Of a stretch of 64,000 nucleotides of DNA, positions 26,043-35,322 are shown piece by piece. The stretch comes from Paenibacillus_AA sp045062745 (lineage in GTDB: Bacteria > Bacillota > Bacilli > Paenibacillales > NBRC-103111). How positions within the stretch are numbered: the stretch's first letter is position 1; the number at the start of each line of letters is the position of its first letter. The translations under genes were made by a program, and so were the position numbers. Under the pieces are notes generated by a model. That model was not told the origin of the DNA. It did not search any database and worked only from the letters and a program-made list of their open reading frames with translations. The stretch spans positions 60,543-124,542 of the forward strand of contig NZ_JBJGED010000024.1 of the NCBI RefSeq assembly GCF_045062745.1, written 5' to 3'.

Positions 26043-29000
26043 CTAGTACGGGCTCGCTGCCGAGGCTCTGACGGTTGTCTTATGCTCGCCGCTGTATATA
26101 AGGAAGAACGGACCGGAGCCCGCCGCGATCGGCCGGTCCGGTGTTACCTCGATAGAGTTTCCAGTTGCCGGATCCCGAATCGTCATGCTGAGCGTTTCCA
26201 CATGGTCCACGTTACGGTCCGCTTCAAGCAACGCATAGAAATCGCTTAAACACGGCAGCCTGCCGAATTCCCAGCCCCTTCCGTCCGGTCCTCCCGAGAG
26301 AGGGTGGAGAAAGGCACTCAGCTTCCGCATCGCTTCCCGTTCGACGGCCGGAACAGCATCGAACGTCCGGGCCGCGAGTACGGTAGAAATGGAAATTTCA
26401 ACGTACACGGGTCCGATCACCTTCAAGTGATTCGGAAAAACCGCCACATTCGAAGCCCGGGCTTCCAAATAGCTTTGGACTTGGCGCCTCAGCTGCGGTG
26501 TCGGACTGGGCTGCCGGTCGCCGCTCTGCGGAACGACGATCACCGTCACCCATCCGGCTTCGTGCTCGCCTTGATCGTTCCATCCCGGCAGGCATTTGAC
26601 CCTGGCAATGCCCTGGGCGGCCTGTAACGCCAACTGCTCGTAATCCTCCGCCGTTACGGCGCGGTTGCGGTGCTTAATCGAGTGAGGTCCCCGTTCCAGC
26701 GCTTGCTCCATCCGTTCCGTATCGAATCCGCCTGCCGCACCATCGGGATTGGAGACACGATCTATGAACGCTATGGACGTCTTCAACATAGTGATTTCGG
26801 AAGGCCCGACATTCCCTATTGCACCGCCGCCCGTCCGGTAGACAGCCTTGACGTTATCCGTCCCGATCGGCGGAACCATGCCATGGACTCCATCGCCGAA
26901 GCGGATCGTCCCGAACGTCCGGTCGATTTCATAATGTCGGTCGCCCGCTTTCGATTCCTTAAGATCGTCTACAGGAGACCATCGCACCCAAAAACCGGTC
27001 GTTTGGCCGGATCCGTCCTTCACTTCCCTCACCGGGACACTCCCGCTCTCGGCCAAATCTTGGCGCTCCCCTTCCGATAGAGCGTTCATCTCGTTCACGT
27101 AGATTTCCTCGGAAAGGACCGGGAATCTGGAAAAGTTGAAACCTAAGGACGCCGTGCCGGAGCTCGAGCCGAGCATCTCCTCCGGGATGCTCTCCGCATG
27201 CGTCACCATCGCGGAGTTCAAGTAAATGCCGTTCAACTTCGGTGCCGGCGGGAACTCCCGCATTTGGTCGGCAAGATTAAACCTGAGGTCGAAGAGGTCG
27301 ACCGTATCGGAGCAAGCCGGCGGCGCACAGTTGCACCGGCTATCCGGAGTAGCTGCAGCCGCTGAAGAGGGGTCTCCCTGGCTCGCACGTTTACCTGCAT
27401 CCAAGCTGCGGCCGGCCGGTACGAATTTGTCTTCCGCGTCGATGCCGCGTATCCAGATCAGCCTTTTCCCGAACATCACCAGCTCCATAAAGTCCGCCGG
27501 GCCAATGAATTCGATGCAGCCGTTCTGCGTAAGATGCCTGGTTTCGTCCCGGACGTCCAGCTTGGCCCAGCTCCCTTGCCCGTCCTGCACCCGATAATAC
27601 TCCCATTCCAGCCGGGGCCGGTTGTCTTCGGCATATTCCTGTTCCATGACGGAGAAGTACAGGCTCACCGGACCTTTGAGCGGCGGCCTGTCAAAGCCGA
27701 GATACAGCGATTGATGTTTGTCCTCCAGCGTATAGAAAGGCCGGAACGGGCGGCCGCCGGCCACCTCTGCGGTACGATCCCTGAATTCCATGTTATTGCG
27801 GGTCACGATGTGCTCCAGGTTCGTCGGCGAGCCGGAAGAGGACTGCCCATATTGAAGCTTGAGGCCGCTTATTTTCGGCACGACATAGTTCCGGGTCAGT
27901 GCATACTCACTAATTTTGAGCGCCAAAACTTCAGTCCCGTAACCGCCGCTTACGATTCTTACCCGGATCCAGTAGTTCAGCTGGCCTTGAATCATAACCT
28001 CCGAACTATCCGGGGGATTGACGAAGGCGATCTTGCGATCGAGCCTGATCGCGCCGGAGCCGGTTCTTTTGACGGAGAAGTTCTCCGAGATCCCTGCCAG
28101 CTTCATCCAGCCCTTCCCGTTCCAATACTCCCAGGAAAGATCGGTGGTTATGGTGTCGTCCGGCAAATTATTCGGATTGTCGTGTTCGAGCGTGAAGCGG
28201 ATTTGAACTTCCGCGCCTTTCTTGGACAACGCCTCCTGGCTGGCCAAATACAGCGTATCGTAAAGTCTTGGAGTTCGGCCGAACGGATACAAGGCGCTCG
28301 TCGGATCCAGCGGGATATCGTTGTAAAAGGCGAGGTCCGGCGCGGGAGGCAGCTCATCGTTCAGCACCGTCACGTTCAGAGAACGGAGTTGTACCTCTTG
28401 AAGCAGCCGGATCGCCGACGGAGCGGCAACTCCCCGGAGCCAGCGGCAACGAAATCCATCGATTTCGGTTTCCTGTATCCGGATCGGCTGCTTTTTCTTC
28501 AGGAGAAGCCTGCCGGCTCCGTTCTCCGAGTACTCCAGTTCGACGGATAGTTCCGACCAACGATTGTCTTCGGACCAATAGTGCCATTCCACCGAGGACG
28601 CCAGCAGTTCCCCCTGTTGAACGGTAAGCGATGCGCCGGACAAGTCGAGTGCGAAGCTGACTTGTGATTCCACGTTGAACAGCTCGCGGTGGCCCAGGTA
28701 CAAGATATGGGTCTGCTTGTTCTTGCCTTCGAACAGCTCGAAATCCGTGACTCTCCGCACCGGTGAACCCGCTGTGTGTGGACGCAGCAAAGGATCCGAC
28801 GCGATGATTGCATCTTCCTCGACGTTCTCCGCTTCGAAGTATTCGGCTTGTTCCGGTCCTTCCACTCGGAGAGCATCTCCTTTGTTCAACCCTTTCAACT
28901 GCTCCAGGTACAGACGATTGCCTCCCGCTTGTGTGTCGATCAGCAAACTGGAGGAGAAGGGCTTGATCCGGGCTGGCAGCAAAAAGCCTGCGGGAGCTTG

Positions 29001-29438
29001 GTAGATTCCGTCTTCCTCGGGATTGTAGCAGATCGCTTCCACAAGCTTGGCCGGCGTGGCCAATATAGGTTTCTCCGTCTCGAAAATAATCGGTTTGCCG
29101 CCGTCCGCCGGCTGTGCGGCGAGCTGCGTTGCCGCCGGTACCAGCACCGGATCGGACGCGCCTTCGCTCAAATAAAACGTCACCGGCCCCCGTGATGGCC
29201 TGGCTGGCTGCAGCTTGACTCCAAGCATGTTCAGAAAGGCGATGAAATTTTTATCGGGCACCTGGTTCAGCCGGTGAACAATGCCCATGTACAATTGGGC
29301 GAACAGCTTCATGACGGCCACGCCCGGGTCCTTGTCATCCTCGGCCTTCCATTCGGGAACGTAATAAGGCACCAATTCCCGCATTTGCTTGAACAATTCG
29401 TTCATATCTCGCTTGTCGATCAATGGAGCCTTCATCAT
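26043..29438 (-). CDS. Putative baseplate assembly protein, large (Afp11-like)
   Basis: A 1131-residue wedge protein. The N-terminal segment LVPYYVPEWKAEDDKDPGVA and the C-terminal RNRAVTAEDYEQLALQAAQG plus VTVIVVPQSGDRQPSPTPQL share a plan with the 658-residue protein downstream. The interior contains two or more beta-rich insertions that account for the extra length. A Cys-rich stretch (PDSRCNCAPPACSDTVDLFD, residues about 690-710) could bind metal. It starts just upstream of the gp25-like gene's end and ends 26 bases before the next gene's ribosome site. The longest gene of the island. Confidence 0.9.
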   Translation of the reverse strand: MMKAPLIDKRDMNELFKQMRELVPYYVPEWKAEDDKDPGVAVMKLFAQLYMGIVHRLNQVPDKNFIAFLNMLGVKLQPARPSRGPVTFYLSEGASDPVLVPAATQLAAQPADGGKPIIFETEKPILATPAKLVEAICYNPEEDGIYQAPAGFLLPARIKPFSSSLLIDTQAGGNRLYLEQLKGLNKGDALRVEGPEQAEYFEAENVEEDAIIASDPLLRPHTAGSPVRRVTDFELFEGKNKQTHILYLGHRELFNVESQVSFALDLSGASLTVQQGELLASSVEWHYWSEDNRWSELSVELEYSENGAGRLLLKKKQPIRIQETEIDGFRCRWLRGVAAPSAIRLLQEVQLRSLNVTVLNDELPPAPDLAFYNDIPLDPTSALYPFGRTPRLYDTLYLASQEALSKKGAEVQIRFTLEHDNPNNLPDDTITTDLSWEYWNGKGWMKLAGISENFSVKRTGSGAIRLDRKIAFVNPPDSSEVMIQGQLNYWIRVRIVSGGYGTEVLALKISEYALTRNYVVPKISGLKLQYGQSSSGSPTNLEHIVTRNNMEFRDRTAEVAGGRPFRPFYTLEDKHQSLYLGFDRPPLKGPVSLYFSVMEQEYAEDNRPRLEWEYYRVQDGQGSWAKLDVRDETRHLTQNGCIEFIGPADFMELVMFGKRLIWIRGIDAEDKFVPAGRSLDAGKRASQGDPSSAAAATPDSRCNCAPPACSDTVDLFDLRFNLADQMREFPPAPKLNGIYLNSAMVTHAESIPEEMLGSSSGTASLGFNFSRFPVLSEEIYVNEMNALSEGERQDLAESGSVPVREVKDGSGQTTGFWVRWSPVDDLKESKAGDRHYEIDRTFGTIRFGDGVHGMVPPIGTDNVKAVYRTGGGAIGNVGPSEITMLKTSIAFIDRVSNPDGAAGGFDTERMEQALERGPHSIKHRNRAVTAEDYEQLALQAAQGIARVKCLPGWNDQGEHEAGWVTVIVVPQSGDRQPSPTPQLRRQVQSYLEARASNVAVFPNHLKVIGPVYVEISISTVLAARTFDAVPAVEREAMRKLSAFLHPLSGGPDGRGWEFGRLPCLSDFYALLEADRNVDHVETLSMTIRDPATGNSIEVTPDRPIAAGSGPFFLIYSGEHKTTVRASAASPY

Positions 29439-29459
29439 TTCACCACCACATAAGGTCGG

Positions 29460-29855
29460 TTACCCTTCCCTCAAATAAAACGGATAGACAAGATTGAATA
29501 GCTGGTTCGTCGTTCGGACCGCATATCGGATATGGATCATAAGCCTTCCGGCGTAGCCGCTGTCCTGAGCTGCCGTAACTTCCAACACCTCGATCCGAGG
29601 CTCCCACCGGGTCAACGCTTCCCTTACGCTCGATTCCGCCAACCCGATCATGGTCGTATTCATGGAGTCAAAGACGAAATCATGAATGCCGCATCCGAAC
29701 TCGGGCCTCATGATCCGCTCGCCTTTTGCCGTAAACAGAATGAGGCGAATAGATTCTTCGATATCCCGCTCGTTCGAGGACAAGGCCACTCTCCCCGTCG
29801 TTCCATCGATCCGGACGGGAAAGGCCCAGCCAGTTCCTAAAAATTCGCCTGCCAT
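29460..29855 (-). CDS. GPW/gp25-like baseplate wedge protein
   Basis: A 131-residue gp25/GpW protein (Afp9/Pvc9 equivalent). It has the N-terminal FLGTGWAFPVRID, the central helix ERDIEESIRLILFTAKGER, and the EPR-like signature MRPEFGCGIHDFVF that contacts the first sheath ring and nucleates sheath assembly. A C-terminal beta sheet (LMIHIRYAVRTTNQLFNLVY) follows. Lies between the PAAR tip and the large wedge gene, the same order as in Afp/PVC loci. Confidence 0.93.
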   Translation of the reverse strand: MAGEFLGTGWAFPVRIDGTTGRVALSSNERDIEESIRLILFTAKGERIMRPEFGCGIHDFVFDSMNTTMIGLAESSVREALTRWEPRIEVLEVTAAQDSGYAGRLMIHIRYAVRTTNQLFNLVYPFYLREG

Positions 29856-29865
29856 CTCAGCCTCC

Positions 29866-30156
29866 TTATCCGATCATCACCGTCGGATCGCCCATCAATA
29901 TTGTGTTCGGAGGTCCGCTTTCAGTGATGACATCACCAAGACGAACCGCAGGAAGCGAGTTGATCAGAACCGTAGCGCTGCCCATGGCGACCACCCCTCC
30001 TACGTGCGGATTCGGCGTTGCCGCCGGGCATGTGTGCATATCCGACGCCGCCCTCCAGGCCGGTTTGCCGCCGATCAGCACGTTCGGGCTTCCCGGTCCG
30101 GGGCTAAGAGGTGTTCCGTGGCTGGTCAAATCTCCCATTCTTGCCGCTGGAGGCAT
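29866..30156 (-). CDS. PAAR-repeat spike-tip protein
   Basis: A 96-residue PAAR protein expected to cap the spike and sharpen its tip (Afp10 equivalent). PAAR elements are visible as PPAARMGDLTSHGTPL, PNVLIGGKPAWRA, VLINSLPAVRLGDVI and NTILMGDPTVMIG, with His and Cys (SDMHTCPA) available for zinc binding. No extension domain is fused, so it is a plain tip rather than an effector carrier. Ten bases separate it from the gp25 gene. Confidence 0.93.
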   Translation of the reverse strand: MPPAARMGDLTSHGTPLSPGPGSPNVLIGGKPAWRAASDMHTCPAATPNPHVGGVVAMGSATVLINSLPAVRLGDVITESGPPNTILMGDPTVMIG

Positions 30157-30174
30157 AACCTGTGCACTCCTTCG

Positions 30175-30825
30175 CTAATTGATTTTTACAAGTGCGCCTT
30201 GCAGCGTTAATGTGGCTCCGGCTTTGATCGTCATCATCGAGCCCGCCTCGATTTCCACGGTTTGCGATTTCAGCTTGAGCTGCATGGCGCTCTCCATCGC
30301 AATTTCATTTTTAGCCGAATCGAACACGACCTTGTTGGAGCCCGATTTATCCGTAATCTCGATTTTCTCGGAGCCGGAGGCGTCGTCGAGTACAATCTTG
30401 TGTCCCGCCTTCGTATGGAGCGTTACTTTCTCCTTGCCGCTTTCGTCGTCGAAAATCAGCTCATGCCCGCTTCTGGACTTGATTTTCCGAATGTTGTTCT
30501 TCCCGTCCCCGTGCGTATCGGGCGGCTTATCTTCCCCGTTCCAGAGCGAGCCAAGGACATACGGATGCTGCAGATCCCCCATCTCGAAAGCGACGAGCAC
30601 TTCGTCCCCAACCTCGGGAAGAAAAAAGCTGCCGCGCTCCTTCCCCGCCATCAGCGTGGCGATTCTCGCCCAGTAGCTTTCGTCGTCGCTGCCCCGCCAT
30701 GGGAATTTCACTTTCACACGCCCCATATTTTCCGGATCCTGGATGTTCGTCACGATGCCGACGGAAACGCCCTGCACCTGATCCCCTCTCGATCCTCCGG
30801 GCTGCAGCAAGTCGTACAAGCTCAT
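30175..30825 (-). CDS. Baseplate spike protein (gpV/gp5 OB-fold plus beta-helix)
   Basis: A 216-residue phage baseplate assembly protein V/VgrG C-terminal-like spike. The OB domain (SVGIVTNIQDPENMGRVKVK, then FLPEVGDEVLVAFEMGDLQH) is followed from about residue 110 by repeated short strands (GHELIFDDESGKEKVTLHTK, KAGHKIVLDDASGSEKIEIT) that would wind into the triple beta-helix. Hub and spike are separate genes here, unlike the fused Afp8/VgrG. Start and stop codons of hub and spike overlap by four bases. Confidence 0.93.
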   Translation of the reverse strand: MSLYDLLQPGGSRGDQVQGVSVGIVTNIQDPENMGRVKVKFPWRGSDDESYWARIATLMAGKERGSFFLPEVGDEVLVAFEMGDLQHPYVLGSLWNGEDKPPDTHGDGKNNIRKIKSRSGHELIFDDESGKEKVTLHTKAGHKIVLDDASGSEKIEITDKSGSNKVVFDSAKNEIAMESAMQLKLKSQTVEIEAGSMMTIKAGATLTLQGALVKIN

Positions 30826-31901
30826 ATGGCGTTCTCCTTGATCTGAAATGTAGTGTGATACCCCGAGGCACCGATGCTGTGAACCGCTCGTTCGATATAG
30901 TAGGTTTTGCTGAACCGTTTCCCGAGCCCTTCAAGCCGGATCGTTTTCCCTGGCAAGATGTCCGGAATCCCAATCGTTTCCCCCGTGCCTTTGATAAGGC
31001 CTTCGGCATGCTTGTTGAGAATGGACTTGGCCAGAAGATCCGCTTCCTGTTGGGAATACACCGGTTGTCGCACGTTCTCCCGAATCGTTTCCCGGGTCAG
31101 TCCTTGAATGAGCTCGCCGCCGCTTTTGCCGGACCGGCGTCCCAGTTCGTCGCCGACTTTGGCCACACCTACGATCTCCTTTTTCGCCTTCGGGTCCCAG
31201 CCCCTGACCTCTACCTCGCCGACTTGGCCGGCCAGATTGATTTCCGGGTTAAAGCTGATCAAATTCTGATGCCATCTTAGCGTGACGACCGGTTCGCTGT
31301 CTTTGGCCGGCGAGCGGAAAAACAGAGTTTCTCCGAATACGAAGCATTCGTAGAAATTGCGCCGGGCTAAGTCTTGCAGAAACTGGTAATCGCTCTGCCC
31401 GGACGGCTTCATCACTTTCGGGTACGTCACCCGGGTGTCGTCTACTGCGCTCTTGAGACCGTAGTCCTGCAGTGCCAGTCTGGACGCGATATCGCTGTGT
31501 TTGATGTCATCCCACGAGCGAGGCTTCATGCCTTTCATCAGCAAATGGGATAGATCGAATCCCCCGATCTCCAGCTGAGGTGTACCGCCCGCAGGAAAGC
31601 GGGTTTCGATCGAGGTGACGATGCCGACCATCATCAGCGGTTTTGTTTCCGCATACCCCATCCGGATGGTCACTTTCTTGCCGGCGGGAAGGAAGGAATC
31701 GATCCATCTCAGCTCTTGCCCGGCCACGTCGAATGCGCTGTTGATCGTAAACGTGAAATGATCGGCTTCGTTCAGGACGTGTTCGACACTGACGCTTACG
31801 ATCTCCATCCCTTCCCGGGCCAGGTTAATGCCGGCAACCTCGATTTCAAATCCAGGAGCCAGAAAGTTTCCGTATTTCTTCTCCAGCTGCTCGAAATCCA
31901 T
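30822..31901 (-). CDS. Phage late-control D/gp27-like hub protein
   Basis: A 359-residue hub protein. Sequence features are LAPGFEIEVAGINLAREGME near the start, VTIRMGYAETKPLMMVGIVT in the first barrel, and the later SYQ-like segment SDYQFLQDLARRNFYECFVF typical of gpD/gp27 proteins. The ATG at 31901 is seven bases after GGAG at the end of the LysM gene; an upstream ATG-like start at 31982 lies within that gene. It trimerises to connect the tube with the spike. Confidence 0.88.
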   Translation of the reverse strand: MDFEQLEKKYGNFLAPGFEIEVAGINLAREGMEIVSVSVEHVLNEADHFTFTINSAFDVAGQELRWIDSFLPAGKKVTIRMGYAETKPLMMVGIVTSIETRFPAGGTPQLEIGGFDLSHLLMKGMKPRSWDDIKHSDIASRLALQDYGLKSAVDDTRVTYPKVMKPSGQSDYQFLQDLARRNFYECFVFGETLFFRSPAKDSEPVVTLRWHQNLISFNPEINLAGQVGEVEVRGWDPKAKKEIVGVAKVGDELGRRSGKSGGELIQGLTRETIRENVRQPVYSQQEADLLAKSILNKHAEGLIKGTGETIGIPDILPGKTIRLEGLGKRFSKTYYIERAVHSIGASGYHTTFQIKENAI

Positions 31902-31905
31902 TTCA

Positions 31906-32538
31906 TCACTCCAAAGGAGGAACCTTGATTTGCATGCCCGGCTGCAGCTTGCGGGGATTGGAGATGCCATTCGCTTGGGCAATCAACCGCCATTTGCTTG
32001 CGTCTCCGTATTGACTTTCCGCTACCGCCGACAGCGTCATGCCGGACTTGATCGTGATTTGCTTCGTTTTGTCCAACAGTCCGGAGCTTGCGTCGACCTG
32101 CTCGGTGATCGTCTTATATTCCTTGAATACGACTTGGAGCGTGGCTCGAACCGGGATGCCGGTGCCGAGAAACATGGTGAAGCGCTGCGACACCTTCTCC
32201 AGGACGGCTTTGAATTCGAGCTTTCCCCAAATGAACTTGCATACGGGCGGAGCATGCAGACCGCTGTCAATTTGCATCAGGGAGGTCACTTTTCCCGTAT
32301 ATTTTCTTACGTCTTCGCCTTCTTCGTACGAATCGAACAACAACTCCATCGTCAGCGTGTCCGCATTGCCGCTCACGAATTGCGTCGCCGGCGCGGACTT
32401 CCCTGGCAGGGCTACGGAATGGTACTGATTGCTTTTTTCGATCGAATATTCCGTCGGATTGAACAGCACCTTCACCGGATCGCCGTTTGGGCTGCCTTTG
32501 TCGTTCAGCGGTTGAATCCAAGCTTTTTCCAAACCCAT
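31906..32538 (-). CDS. LysM-domain baseplate/tube adaptor (gp53/Afp7-like)
   Basis: A 210-residue protein. The N-terminal part (PVKVLFNPTEYSIEKSNQYH) is typical of the contractile-tail adaptor family (Afp7/Pvc7), and the C-terminal 50 residues are a LysM domain (ITIKSGMTLSAVAESQYGDA, then RKLQPGMQIKVPPLE). In this context LysM domains bind other baseplate parts rather than peptidoglycan. The ATG at 32538 is preceded by AGGAGGAG; the earlier codon at 32586 is upstream of that site. Confidence 0.9.
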   Translation of the reverse strand: MGLEKAWIQPLNDKGSPNGDPVKVLFNPTEYSIEKSNQYHSVALPGKSAPATQFVSGNADTLTMELLFDSYEEGEDVRKYTGKVTSLMQIDSGLHAPPVCKFIWGKLEFKAVLEKVSQRFTMFLGTGIPVRATLQVVFKEYKTITEQVDASSGLLDKTKQITIKSGMTLSAVAESQYGDASKWRLIAQANGISNPRKLQPGMQIKVPPLE

Positions 32539-32613
32539 TTGTTCTCCTCCTGCCCCAGCCGATCTCGGATGGGATAAGCCCGCCATTCGCTAGGGCTTCC
32601 GGGCGGTGAGTGC

Positions 32614-33783
32614 TCATAAGCCTTTTCGTTGTCTTTCGATCGTCAACTTCCGCTCAAGTACTTGATACACTTCCTCCGACAGCCGCCGAATATCGATGGC
32701 CGGCGTACGGACGGCTTCCGGAGGCATCGGATCCGGCCAGGCCGGTACCGATGTTCTCGCCACCAATTCATCCTTGGCGAACCGCTCCGGGCTCAATTCC
32801 TCATGCTTGAGGCTTGCAGGAGGCTGCGTCTCCCGTGATTTCGCGTATGTAAACGAAGCGGTTCCCCTTCGAATTTCCGGAAAATCAACCGGATTGGCAG
32901 CCGGGAGCCGCCCGGCTCGGACAAGCCCTTCCGCCACAGCAGCAGGAGCTTGGTCCGAACCGCCCGCAGGCGTACCCGCATACCGACCGGTTGCAGAATT
33001 TAGAATCGTTTCCGATAAGCGGAGCCTAAGCTTTGAGAAGAAATTGACCCGGTTACCCGCAGGTGTTTCCCAGATGGTGCGGCCGGACGAAAGGACCTGA
33101 TACTTTGTGAAGCTAGTGCTCCATGCCTGTATTGCCGGATTCCTTAGAGGTTCTGCCGCCGGCTGACCTTGCCCGGCTTCAGGAAGATTCCGGATCGGCT
33201 CCGCCTTGGATTGCACTTTAGCAACATCACGAGAGCCTTGAAACGGACTCATTAAAGAAACCGGATGAATCGTTGGCGGCATGGTCAGGTATCGATTCGA
33301 CGTGAATAATCGTTGCGACGTGAATAAGGCCGTCTGCCGCGGGTTCGACTGATCCTTGCCCGGCACGTAAGAAAACCGGTTGCCTGCCGTATCGCGTGTC
33401 GGAGTGGTTGCATTCGCGTGCCCTAATCCTGACACGCCTACGGTAAAGATCTCGGTCGGCTTTCGCATAACCAGGGAGACAGTCGAACGATCCCGGTCCT
33501 TGGGTATAACCGCTTGAAATCCGCCGAACGTGAATGCCCGTAAGTCCGCGATTTCGATGGCGGGATGAACCGTTCCGGTTCCCCGTCCGGAATGAAGGAC
33601 ATGTCGTTCCACTATCCGTTCCTTTTGGAAGTGAACCCAGCCGCCATGGCGGTTTTTCAGCAAAACGAGATGAGGAAACGCCAACCCTCTCCTGGACCCG
33701 GAAGTATATTTGGTTCGGATCTGATTGGCGAAGTCCTCGTGCAGCCTGGACGGTGTCCGGTTGTCAATTGGCGTCACCTTCAT
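32614..33783 (-). CDS. Injection-island protein of unknown function
   Basis: A 389-residue protein with no domain I recognise. The composition is rich in Arg, Thr, Pro and Asn with little secondary-structure signal over residues 1-330, suggesting an extended or disordered protein. The last 25 residues (RRLSEEVYQVLERKLTIERQ) look like an amphipathic charged helix and are the only clearly structured part. Its start overlaps the stop of the tube gene by four bases and the LysM gene follows, a position where other eCIS loci carry short poorly conserved proteins. A tail-length, chaperone or tube-end role is possible but unproven. Confidence 0.6.
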   Translation of the reverse strand: MKVTPIDNRTPSRLHEDFANQIRTKYTSGSRRGLAFPHLVLLKNRHGGWVHFQKERIVERHVLHSGRGTGTVHPAIEIADLRAFTFGGFQAVIPKDRDRSTVSLVMRKPTEIFTVGVSGLGHANATTPTRDTAGNRFSYVPGKDQSNPRQTALFTSQRLFTSNRYLTMPPTIHPVSLMSPFQGSRDVAKVQSKAEPIRNLPEAGQGQPAAEPLRNPAIQAWSTSFTKYQVLSSGRTIWETPAGNRVNFFSKLRLRLSETILNSATGRYAGTPAGGSDQAPAAVAEGLVRAGRLPAANPVDFPEIRRGTASFTYAKSRETQPPASLKHEELSPERFAKDELVARTSVPAWPDPMPPEAVRTPAIDIRRLSEEVYQVLERKLTIERQRKGL

Positions 33784-34217
33784 CCGTCCTTGCTAAACCC
33801 GTTATGGGCCAATTCGATCGTTTCAAAAGCAACGCCGCCTCTTTCCGCCTGGAGCTCGGGTCCATTCCATTTGACCGGATACGCCTGATAAAAATTCCAT
33901 CTCCATACTTCGGTTCCGTCATAATCCAGCAGCAGAACGGAGCCGCTCTTCCGGTTCACATCCCCGCTTGCGGCATCCCGGTACCATTTCCACAGCGTGT
34001 CGGAATACGTAAGTCCCCGCTTCAGCTTCAAATTCGGATATTTCGTCGTTTTGGGAAGCTTGTGAGCGTACCCGTTCACTCCGCCTTCCCGGTACTCTTC
34101 CGTTTCGGTTTCCGCTTGAAGGCCGGTAATCTCGGAAAATCCGCCTACGACCAAGCCGTCGATTTCAACCAAAAATTTGAAGTTCAGGAGCGGATCGTTT
34201 CTGAGCAGCACTGCCAT
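33780..34217 (-). CDS. Tail tube protein (gp19 family), copy 2
   Basis: A 145-residue gp19-like inner tube protein. Conserved points: RNDPLLNFKFLVEIDGLVVG, GFSEITGLQAETETEEYREG and LKRGLTYSDTLWKWYRD. It is homologous to the other tube gene at 34838-35275 but distinct; in Afp/PVC systems one copy (Afp5) forms the first ring on the hub and the other (Afp1) the rest of the tube. Proximity to the LysM and hub genes makes this copy the likelier initiator. Confidence 0.92.
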   Translation of the reverse strand: MAVLLRNDPLLNFKFLVEIDGLVVGGFSEITGLQAETETEEYREGGVNGYAHKLPKTTKYPNLKLKRGLTYSDTLWKWYRDAASGDVNRKSGSVLLLDYDGTEVWRWNFYQAYPVKWNGPELQAERGGVAFETIELAHNGFSKDG

Positions 34218-34229
34218 ACGAGCTCCTCT

Positions 34230-34454
34230 CTAGAGCTTGAACACGTTATCCGGCTCTTCGTTAACTTTGCGGTTGATGGCCGAGATTTGCTCGCACCACT
34301 TGACCCGTTCCCGGTGCTCCAGCTGCATAATTTCGTGGTGCGGCCAGTGAAAGTAATAAGCAATGAAGGCTACCTCCTCGTAAAGCTTGTCAAGGGGATA
34401 GCCGCTTAAACTTCCCCCAATCCCGTCACCTCGACCATAAACTTGTGATCGCAT
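34230..34454 (-). CDS. DUF6760-type small eCIS protein
   Basis: A 74-residue protein (shorter if a downstream start is used). The core GYPLDKLYEEVAFIAYYFHW followed by HHEIMQLEHRERVKWCEQIS is the signature of a small protein family found between tube genes in contractile-injection and related phage-like loci. It may correspond to the small Afp6-type gene; that is inference. The start overlaps the end of the upstream assembly gene and no clear ribosome site is visible, so translation is probably coupled. Start choice is uncertain. Confidence 0.7.
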   Translation of the reverse strand: MRSQVYGRGDGIGGSLSGYPLDKLYEEVAFIAYYFHWPHHEIMQLEHRERVKWCEQISAINRKVNEEPDNVFKL

Positions 34455-34774
34455 CGCGGGCATTCCGCTTCGACTCCGGGCAGGCCGCTTTCATTGATCT
34501 GCCGGTAAAACTGCTGCAAAAAGGCCAGATCCGCCGAGAACAATCCTTCCACCACGCCCGGATTTATCGTTTGCAGATCTCCGAGCTTCGTAATGACGCG
34601 CGACAGCAAAATGATGGTCAAGTACGCCGGATTTTGCTGGACTCTGGGGTCTTTGAGCGGCAAAATTTCATCGGCTGCCGTAGCGAGGCGCATGATGCCT
34701 TCCCGGTGAAGGCTACCGTGCTTGTCGACATACCCTTTGGGCAGCGTAAATTCATATTCGGTTACAAAGCTCAT
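34406..34774 (-). CDS. Tail assembly chaperone-like protein with zinc-knuckle
   Basis: A 122-residue protein resembling T4-like/eCIS tail assembly factors encoded after the tube gene. It starts FVTEYEFTLPKGYVDKHGSL, has IILLSRVITKLGDLQTINPG in the middle, and ends with a Cys pair, ECPRCDHKFMVEV, that looks like half of a zinc ribbon. No catalytic motif. Its last 49 bases overlap the DUF6760 gene. Role inferred from position between the two tube genes. Confidence 0.7.
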   Translation of the reverse strand: MSFVTEYEFTLPKGYVDKHGSLHREGIMRLATAADEILPLKDPRVQQNPAYLTIILLSRVITKLGDLQTINPGVVEGLFSADLAFLQQFYRQINESGLPGVEAECPRCDHKFMVEVTGLGEV

Positions 34775-34837
34775 TCGGACATCCTCCAGCGATGTTTATT
34801 TACGGTGCCTGATTGGGCTGTCAGACTTGCCCAGGGG

Positions 34838-35275
34838 CTAGCTTACGCGCGACATCCCCTCATGGACGATTTCCAGCGATTCCACGGCGATATCGTTCCC
34901 CTTGGCGTTGAAGTCGGGAGCATCGTATTTGCTCGGCCAAGCATTGACGAAATCCCAACGTGCTTTGTCGTTGCCGGCCTCATCCACGACCACAATCGAA
35001 ATGTTTTTGCGCAGCACATTGCCGCCGGACACTTCCTTATGCCAGTTGTAAATCTCCATGGAGTCCGTGATGCCCCATTTCAGACTGATATTGCCGTATT
35101 TGGTCAGTCCGGGAAGCTTGCGCGCGTGCGTAGGCTCATTGCCCTCCCGGTATTCGATTACGTCGATGGTGGAGTCAAAGCCCGAAACGTCGCTGAACCC
35201 CGCCTGTTGAATGCCGTCGATTTCCACCCGGAACCGAAAATTTCGGAACGGGTCTTTCCGCTGTCCTGTAGCCAT
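34838..35275 (-). CDS. Tail tube protein (gp19 family), copy 1
   Basis: A 145-residue inner tube protein: RKDPFRNFRFRVEIDGIQQA, then GFSDVSGFDSTIDVIEYREG and LKWGITDSMEIYNWHKEVS. Encoded directly after the sheath gene, as the main tube protein is in eCIS and R-type pyocins. Likely the abundant tube subunit that forms the cargo-holding lumen. Confidence 0.93.
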   Translation of the reverse strand: MATGQRKDPFRNFRFRVEIDGIQQAGFSDVSGFDSTIDVIEYREGNEPTHARKLPGLTKYGNISLKWGITDSMEIYNWHKEVSGGNVLRKNISIVVVDEAGNDKARWDFVNAWPSKYDAPDFNAKGNDIAVESLEIVHEGMSRVS

Positions 35276-35322
35276 TTTTATGTACCTCCCTTATTTTTGC
35301 TGGCAATCTTATTCGATCCAGG

